From DATKLX01 sp035542155 (GTDB lineage Bacteria; Chloroflexota; Anaerolineae; Anaerolineales; Anaerolineaceae): a stretch of DNA of 11,120 nt. Both the position numbers and the translations under genes were made by a program. This document shows positions 7,183-11,120 of the stretch, one piece after another (the stretch's first letter is position 1; each line of letters opens with the position of its first letter). The notes under the pieces were generated by a model. It ran no database searches. It saw only the letters and a program-made list of their open reading frames with translations, and was not told the origin of the DNA. The stretch spans positions 1 through 11,120 of the forward strand of contig DATKLX010000192.1 in assembly GCA_035542155.1 (NCBI GenBank), in the 5' to 3' direction.

Positions 7183-8739
7183 ATGGGTGAGTTTCTGGTC
7201 TTGATGGAAGGGATCGAAAAGAGTTTTCCTGGCGTTCACGCGCTCAGCCAGGCAAAGTTTGAGCTGCGCGCGGGCGAGGTCCACGCCCTGGTGGGGGAGA
7301 ACGGCGCCGGGAAATCCACTTTGATGAAAGTACTGGCCGGCGTTTATTCCAAGGATGCGGGTCACATCTATTACAAGGGTAATGAGGTGGTTATCCCCAG
7401 TCCGCGTGCGGCGCAGGATTTGGGGATCAGCATCATCCACCAGGAGTTGAACCTGATGAACCACCTGACCGTGGCGCAGAATATCTTCATTGGTCGCGAG
7501 CCGCGCCAGAACGTCTCCTTTATGCTCGACGACCGCAAAATCAACGAGCAGGCGGATGAGCTGATGAAATCCCTCCATCTTAAGCTGGATCCACGCGCCA
7601 AGGTCGCCGACCTGACCGTGGCCAAGCAGCAGATGGTCGAAATTGCCAAGGCGCTGTCCTTCAACTCTGAGGTTTTGATCATGGACGAGCCTACGGCGGC
7701 GCTGACCGATGAAGAGATTGACGAACTCTTCAACATTATCCGCCACCTGCGCGAACAGGGGGTGGGGATCGTCCACATCTCTCATCGCCTGGAGGAGCTA
7801 AAAAAGATCTCCGATCGGGTCACGGTGATGCGCGACGGCCAGTATATTGGCACTGTCCCAACCCAGGAAGCCAGCATCGACCAGATCATCAACATGATGG
7901 TCGGGCGCACAATCTACGAATCTTCCCCCGAAATTCCTGAAAACCGCAACCAGGAACTGGCCATGGAGGTCAGGAACCTCAACCGCGGCAACGTCATTCG
8001 AGACGTCAATTTTTGCCTCAAGAGAGGCGAGATCCTGGGCTTCGCCGGCCTGGTAGGCGCCGGGCGCACTGAAGTGGCCCGAGCCATTTTCGGAGCGGAC
8101 CCGATCGATTCAGGGGAAGTCTACGTCCGCGGGAAACGGGTGCAGATCAAGAGCCCGCAGGACGCGGTTCGCCACGGCATCGGCTACCTTTCCGAAGACC
8201 GCAAACGCTATGGGCTAACCCCCGGAATGGACGTCGAGTCGAACATCGTCCTCGCGGCCTTTAAGCAATTTCTCCGCGCCCTGGGAGTGGTCAATTCTGT
8301 CAAGATCCGCAGCACCGCCGAGCATTACGTCAAAATGCTCTCGATTAAAACCCCCAGCCTCGCACAAAAAGTAAGAAATTTGTCGGGGGGCAACCAGCAA
8401 AAGGTGATTATCGGCAAATGGCTGACCGCTGATACCGATATTCTCATCTTTGACGAACCGACGCGCGGGATCGATGTCGGCGCTAAAAGCGAGATTTACC
8501 ACCTGCTGAACGAGCTGGTCAAGCAGGGCAAGGCAGTGATCATGATCTCTTCGGAGCTTCCCGAAATCCTGCGCATGAGCCACCGCGTAGTAGTGATGTG
8601 CGAGGGACGCATCACTGGCGAGTTAGACGCCTCTGAAGCCAGCCAGGAAGCGATTATGAAATTAGCTACCCAACGGAGTGCGACGATCCAGCTCGAGCCT
8701 GAACAGGTCTCACTCAAATCCGAACTAAGGGATGCATAA
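7183..8739 (+). CDS. CUT2-family sugar ABC transporter, tandem ATPase (RbsA-like)
   Basis: 518 aa, with the two fused nucleotide-binding domains of ribose-type (CUT2) importers. It energises monosaccharide uptake on the inner face of the membrane. The first domain has Walker A GENGAGKST (38-46), Q-loop in IIHQELN (about 84-90), the signature position read as LTVAKQQMVEIAKAL (144-158), and Walker B VLIMDEPTAAL (164-174). The second domain has the family's degenerate Walker A GLVGAGRTE (289-297), signature LSGGNQQKV (400-408) and Walker B ILIFDEPTRGIDVG (420-433). Such asymmetry is normal for RbsA, XylG and MglA proteins. The site AAAGGA (7171-7176) lies six bases before the ATG. Its stop overlaps the permease start by eight bases, indicating translational coupling. 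The sugar is not determined by the sequence; the fucI neighbour and shared operators point to L-fucose or a relative. Confidence 0.94.
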   Translation: MGEFLVLMEGIEKSFPGVHALSQAKFELRAGEVHALVGENGAGKSTLMKVLAGVYSKDAGHIYYKGNEVVIPSPRAAQDLGISIIHQELNLMNHLTVAQNIFIGREPRQNVSFMLDDRKINEQADELMKSLHLKLDPRAKVADLTVAKQQMVEIAKALSFNSEVLIMDEPTAALTDEEIDELFNIIRHLREQGVGIVHISHRLEELKKISDRVTVMRDGQYIGTVPTQEASIDQIINMMVGRTIYESSPEIPENRNQELAMEVRNLNRGNVIRDVNFCLKRGEILGFAGLVGAGRTEVARAIFGADPIDSGEVYVRGKRVQIKSPQDAVRHGIGYLSEDRKRYGLTPGMDVESNIVLAAFKQFLRALGVVNSVKIRSTAEHYVKMLSIKTPSLAQKVRNLSGGNQQKVIIGKWLTADTDILIFDEPTRGIDVGAKSEIYHLLNELVKQGKAVIMISSELPEILRMSHRVVVMCEGRITGELDASEASQEAIMKLATQRSATIQLEPEQVSLKSELRDA

Positions 8740-9736
8740 ACCTATGGAAATCAGTAAAGCGACCCAAAAACCTTCGATCCTCCGGTCTGATGCGACCCAA
8801 AAGATACTGGCATTCGCCAGTGTGATCGTCCTGTCGATCGTCTTTTCGCTGCTCTCGCCGTATTTCTTCTCGGTGGATAACTTTATCAACATCCTGCTCG
8901 CAACCGCGGTGAACTGCATCCTCGGCCTTGGGATCACTTTCATCATCATCACGGGGGGGATCGATCTTTCGGCGGGAACGGTGATGACGTTCTCGGCGGT
9001 GACCACCGCCACTTGCTCGACCGTCTGGGGGCTGGCCAATCCGGTCGCGATTCTGGGCGGGCTGGCGGCCGGCGCGCTGTGCGGCTTCATTAACGGAACC
9101 ATCATCTCCCGACTGCGGATGCCCCCCTTTGTAGCCACGTTGGGTATGATGTACGTGACTAAAGGCCTTTCCCTGGTCATTTCAGGGGTCAAGCCGGTTT
9201 ATTTCAGCGACGCGTCCCAGTTCCGCGGGATCGCCATGGACTCGATCGTTGCGGACGTCATCCCGGGGCTGCCGATCCCGAACGCTGTGCTCATCATGAT
9301 CTTCGCCGCGATTATCGCCGGGTTGATCCTTTCACGGACGGTCCTGGGCCGCTATGATGTTGCCCTGGGAAGCAATGAAGAAGCCGCCCGCCTATCCGGG
9401 ATCAACACCAAGCTTTGGAAGACACTGGTTTACACCCTCGGTGGTTTGTTCTTCGGATTGGCAGGCGTGGTGATGGCCTCGCGCCTGAACTCCGCTCAGC
9501 CAGCGCTGGGCCAGGGCTACGAGATGGACGCGATTGCCGCGGCAGTAATCGGGGGCACCTCCCTGAGCGGCGGCGAGGGTTCGATCTTGGGGACTATCAT
9601 CGGCGCGTTTGTCATCAGCACCCTGAGCAATGGGCTGCGCATCCTATCAGTCCCGCAGGAATGGCAGTATGTCGTGACCGGCTCGATCCTGGTGTTAGCC
9701 GTCTATCTGGATATCCTCCGCCGGCGCACGAAGTAA
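8732..9736 (+). CDS. CUT2-family sugar ABC transporter permease (RbsC-like)
   Basis: 334 aa, the normal length for RbsC-type permeases, with about eight to ten hydrophobic segments (for example 25-44, 52-74, 103-125, 183-200, 231-249 and 284-303). It forms the membrane channel, probably as a homodimer. Family motifs are GGIDLSAGTVM (75-85), the cytoplasmic coupling stretch ALGSNEEAARLSGI (211-224) and AVIGGTSLSGGEGSILGT (271-288). The ATG at 8732 overlaps the ATPase stop codon; a second in-frame ATG at 8744 has the AAGGGA sequence (8727-8732) about 11 bases ahead of it and may be the real start, since the first has that sequence almost abutting. The choice changes the protein by four residues only. 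Confidence 0.93.
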   Translation: MHKPMEISKATQKPSILRSDATQKILAFASVIVLSIVFSLLSPYFFSVDNFINILLATAVNCILGLGITFIIITGGIDLSAGTVMTFSAVTTATCSTVWGLANPVAILGGLAAGALCGFINGTIISRLRMPPFVATLGMMYVTKGLSLVISGVKPVYFSDASQFRGIAMDSIVADVIPGLPIPNAVLIMIFAAIIAGLILSRTVLGRYDVALGSNEEAARLSGINTKLWKTLVYTLGGLFFGLAGVVMASRLNSAQPALGQGYEMDAIAAAVIGGTSLSGGEGSILGTIIGAFVISTLSNGLRILSVPQEWQYVVTGSILVLAVYLDILRRRTK

Positions 9737-9915
9737 TCTAATCGATGCCAGATCTATACACCGTGGAAGGCCGCAGGCGATAACCCAAAGAAAGGAGGAA
9801 TGGCTCACTATCTCTGCCAGATCGAAAAAGCTGGGCAACAAAATCGATCCTTTGTCTGTCAAATCGTACAATTTGCTCGACTACAACTTGCTTTCACTTA
9901 AGAAGGAGAATTGAT
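9737..9915 (+). other. Intergenic spacer between permease and binding-protein genes
   Basis: A 179-base gap inside an otherwise tight operon. It contains an orphan Shine-Dalgarno-like AAAGGAGG (9791-9798). A 33-codon reading frame (ATG 9800, TAA 9899-9901, MAHYLCQIEKAG at its start) follows it, but the ATG is only one base from the site, too close for normal initiation. An imperfect palindrome, CAAATCGTACAATTTG (9860-9875, 7 of 8 pairs), lacks the central CG of the operators elsewhere and includes a TACAAT without a good -35 partner. I see no terminator hairpin and no known riboswitch. Such gaps often allow separate control or processing that raises binding-protein levels; that is inference here. 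Confidence 0.5.
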
Positions 9916-10929
9916 ATGACCACCAAGAAGCTGTTTGCCGTCCTTTCGGCAGTCGTCGTGATTGCGGTCGTGCTGGCTGGCTGCGCTCCCGCTGCCACGG
10001 CGACCCAGGCACCCGCCGCTCCCGCCGCGACCCAGCCTCCAGCCGCCGCCTCTACCGCAAAGCCGTACATTCCAGTCATTTCCAAGGGTTTCCAGCACGC
10101 TTTCTGGCAGGCCGTGAAGAAAGGCTCTGAAAAGGCCGCCGCCGAGTTCAATGTTGATATCACCTTCGAAGGTCCTGAAACTGAAGCAGCCGTGGACAAG
10201 CAGGTTGAAATGCTCCAGACCGCGCTGGACAAGCACCCCGCCGCCGTCTGCCTGGCCGCCGTCGATTCGAAGGCTATGATCCCCCTGCTGGAAAAAGCCA
10301 AAGCCGCCAATATTCCGGTGATCGGCTTCGACTCCGGCGTTGACAGCGACATCCCCGTGACCACCGCCGCGACGGATAACATCGCCGCCGCCGCCCTGGC
10401 CGCTGACAAGATGGCCGAACTGATTGGCGACTCAGGCGAAGTTGCCGTGATAGCCCACGACCAGACCAGCCGCACCGGCATCGACCGCGTCAAAGGTTTC
10501 GTAGATGAGGTGAAAGCCAAGCATCCCAAAATCACCGTCGTAGACGTGCAGTACGGCGCTGGCGATCACCAGAAATCTACCGATATCGCCAAGGCCATCA
10601 TCCAGGGCCACCCGAACCTGAAAGGTTTCTTCGGCGCCAATGAAGGCTCCATGGTCGGTGTGATGAACGGCGTCAAGGAAAGCAGCAAAGAAGGCAAGAT
10701 CGTCATGATTGGCTACGATGCGGGCCAGCAGCTGCTGGATGAAATCCGCAGCGGCGTAGTCGCTGGCGCGATCACCCAGGACCCGATCGGCATCGGCTAC
10801 AAGTGCGTCGAAGCCGCAGTCAAGGCGATCAAGGGCGAGACGCTGCCCAAGACCATCGATACCGGCTTCCACTGGTATGACAAGACCAACATCGATGATC
10901 CCGCGATCGCCGCGCTGCTGTACAAATAA
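9916..10929 (+). CDS. CUT2-family sugar-binding lipoprotein (RbsB-like)
   Basis: 337 aa. A lipoprotein signal peptide (1-22) ends in the lipobox VLAGC with Cys23 as the lipidation site, so the mature protein is tethered outside the cell membrane. An Ala/Pro/Thr spacer (24-48) leads to a periplasmic-binding-protein domain of the ribose/galactose type (about 50-337). Typical segments are KGFQHAFWQAVKKGSEKAA (57-75), QVEMLQTALDKHPAAVCLAAVDS (about 96-118), IPVIGFDSGVDSD (133-145), KGFFGANEGSMVGVMNGV (236-253) and IVMIGYDAGQQLLDEIRSG (262-280), which form the sugar-facing loops and hinge. It captures the sugar and hands it to the permease. The ribosome binding site AAGGAGA (9903-9909) lies six bases before the ATG, and a terminator follows the stop by 18 bases. 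Substrate is inferred from context only. Confidence 0.93.
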   Translation: MTTKKLFAVLSAVVVIAVVLAGCAPAATATQAPAAPAATQPPAAASTAKPYIPVISKGFQHAFWQAVKKGSEKAAAEFNVDITFEGPETEAAVDKQVEMLQTALDKHPAAVCLAAVDSKAMIPLLEKAKAANIPVIGFDSGVDSDIPVTTAATDNIAAAALAADKMAELIGDSGEVAVIAHDQTSRTGIDRVKGFVDEVKAKHPKITVVDVQYGAGDHQKSTDIAKAIIQGHPNLKGFFGANEGSMVGVMNGVKESSKEGKIVMIGYDAGQQLLDEIRSGVVAGAITQDPIGIGYKCVEAAVKAIKGETLPKTIDTGFHWYDKTNIDDPAIAALLYK

Positions 10930-10947
10930 GCAAATCTGCATTTGAAC

Positions 10948-10978
10948 AAAGAGGCTGTCCGAAAGGGCAGCCTCTTTT
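10948..10978 (+). terminator. Intrinsic terminator of the transporter operon
   Basis: Positions 10948-10960 and 10965-10977 form a 13-bp stem with a single T-G wobble (core GAGGCTG / CAGCCTC), closed by a stable GAAA tetraloop. The stem runs into TTTT, with A residues on the 5' side, so it could act in both directions. The U-tract is short because ACTA and then the group II intron follow; the intron may have interrupted a longer tract. Confidence 0.85.
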
Positions 10979-10982
10979 ACTA

Positions 10983-11120
10983 GTGCGCCCAGCATGGGCG
11001 TTGACTGGTGAGTGAAAGACTCATATGGAGGTTGGTCGCACCAACCATTAGCCAAAGGCAAGGGCGTTACCGCGAGGTGGGGTCTGGAGGAAGCCGGAGG
11101 CAAACCAGCGACTTGAGGAA
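10983..11120 (+). mobile_element. Group II intron, class IIC-like, 5' end only
   Basis: The sequence begins with the group II 5' splice-site motif GTGCG, and CGCCCA (10986-10991) and TGGGCG (10995-11000) form the first domain I hairpin. Further hairpins follow: TGAGT-GAAAG-ACTCA (11010-11024) and GGTTGGT-CGC-ACCAACC (about 11029-11046). Then comes the conserved run TAGCCAAAGGCAAGGGCG, the GCGAGGTGGGGTCTGGAGGAAGC region (about 11072-11094), and CTTGAGGAA at the window end. From memory this tracks the domain I sequence of the Oceanobacillus iheyensis class IIC intron closely. Class IIC introns are known to insert just 3' of terminator hairpins, which is exactly the position here. The rest of the ribozyme and any intron-encoded reverse transcriptase lie beyond the window. 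Confidence 0.82.

Noticed and set aside
9800..9901. Separate 33-aa small protein gene
   Set aside because: The Shine-Dalgarno sequence is only one base from the ATG and nothing in the peptide suggests a conserved product, so it is noted in the spacer but not called a gene.

Overview
The window is bacterial DNA, GC-rich (roughly 60% by eye), with compact genes all on the + strand. The type of organism is inferred. A membrane-anchored TPR protein with Thr/Pro-rich spacers, a LacI regulator joined to a uroporphyrinogen-decarboxylase-like domain, a CUT2 sugar transporter, an ISKra4-type transposase relic and a group IIC intron together suggest a Chloroflexota bacterium of the Anaerolineae type. 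No rRNA, tRNA or CRISPR array is visible.

Layout. (1) 1-951: the decayed 3' part of an ISKra4-like transposase, interrupted by two in-frame stops but keeping its DDE residues. (2) 968-2781: a possible leaderless promoter and a 592-aa TPR membrane protein of unknown function, followed by a hairpin and T-tract. (3) 2846-6864: a strong sigma70-type promoter overlapped by LacI-type operators, then a 700-aa LacI-family regulator with a C-terminal UroD/MtaA-like TIM-barrel domain, then, 26 bases on, L-fucose isomerase. (4) 6865-7182: a control region with a hairpin and two further promoters that carry the same operator at the same offset. (5) 7183-10929: ATPase, permease and substrate-binding lipoprotein of a CUT2 (ribose-type) ABC importer, closed by a strong terminator hairpin. 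(6) 10983 to the window end: the 5' end of a group II intron, most like class IIC, placed just after that terminator.

How it works together (inference). The transporter imports a monosaccharide, plausibly L-fucose or a related sugar such as D-arabinose, and FucI isomerises the aldose to the ketose. The LacI-type protein probably represses its own promoter (with fucI) and both transporter promoters: the lacI promoter and the proximal transporter promoter share a 30-bp operator block identical at 25 positions and placed identically relative to the -35 and -10 boxes. No kinase or aldolase for the downstream steps is in the window.

The most unusual item is the LacI-UroD-like fusion. Its barrel has lost the His-x-Cys motif expected for metal or cofactor chemistry, which suggests a sensing or structural role.
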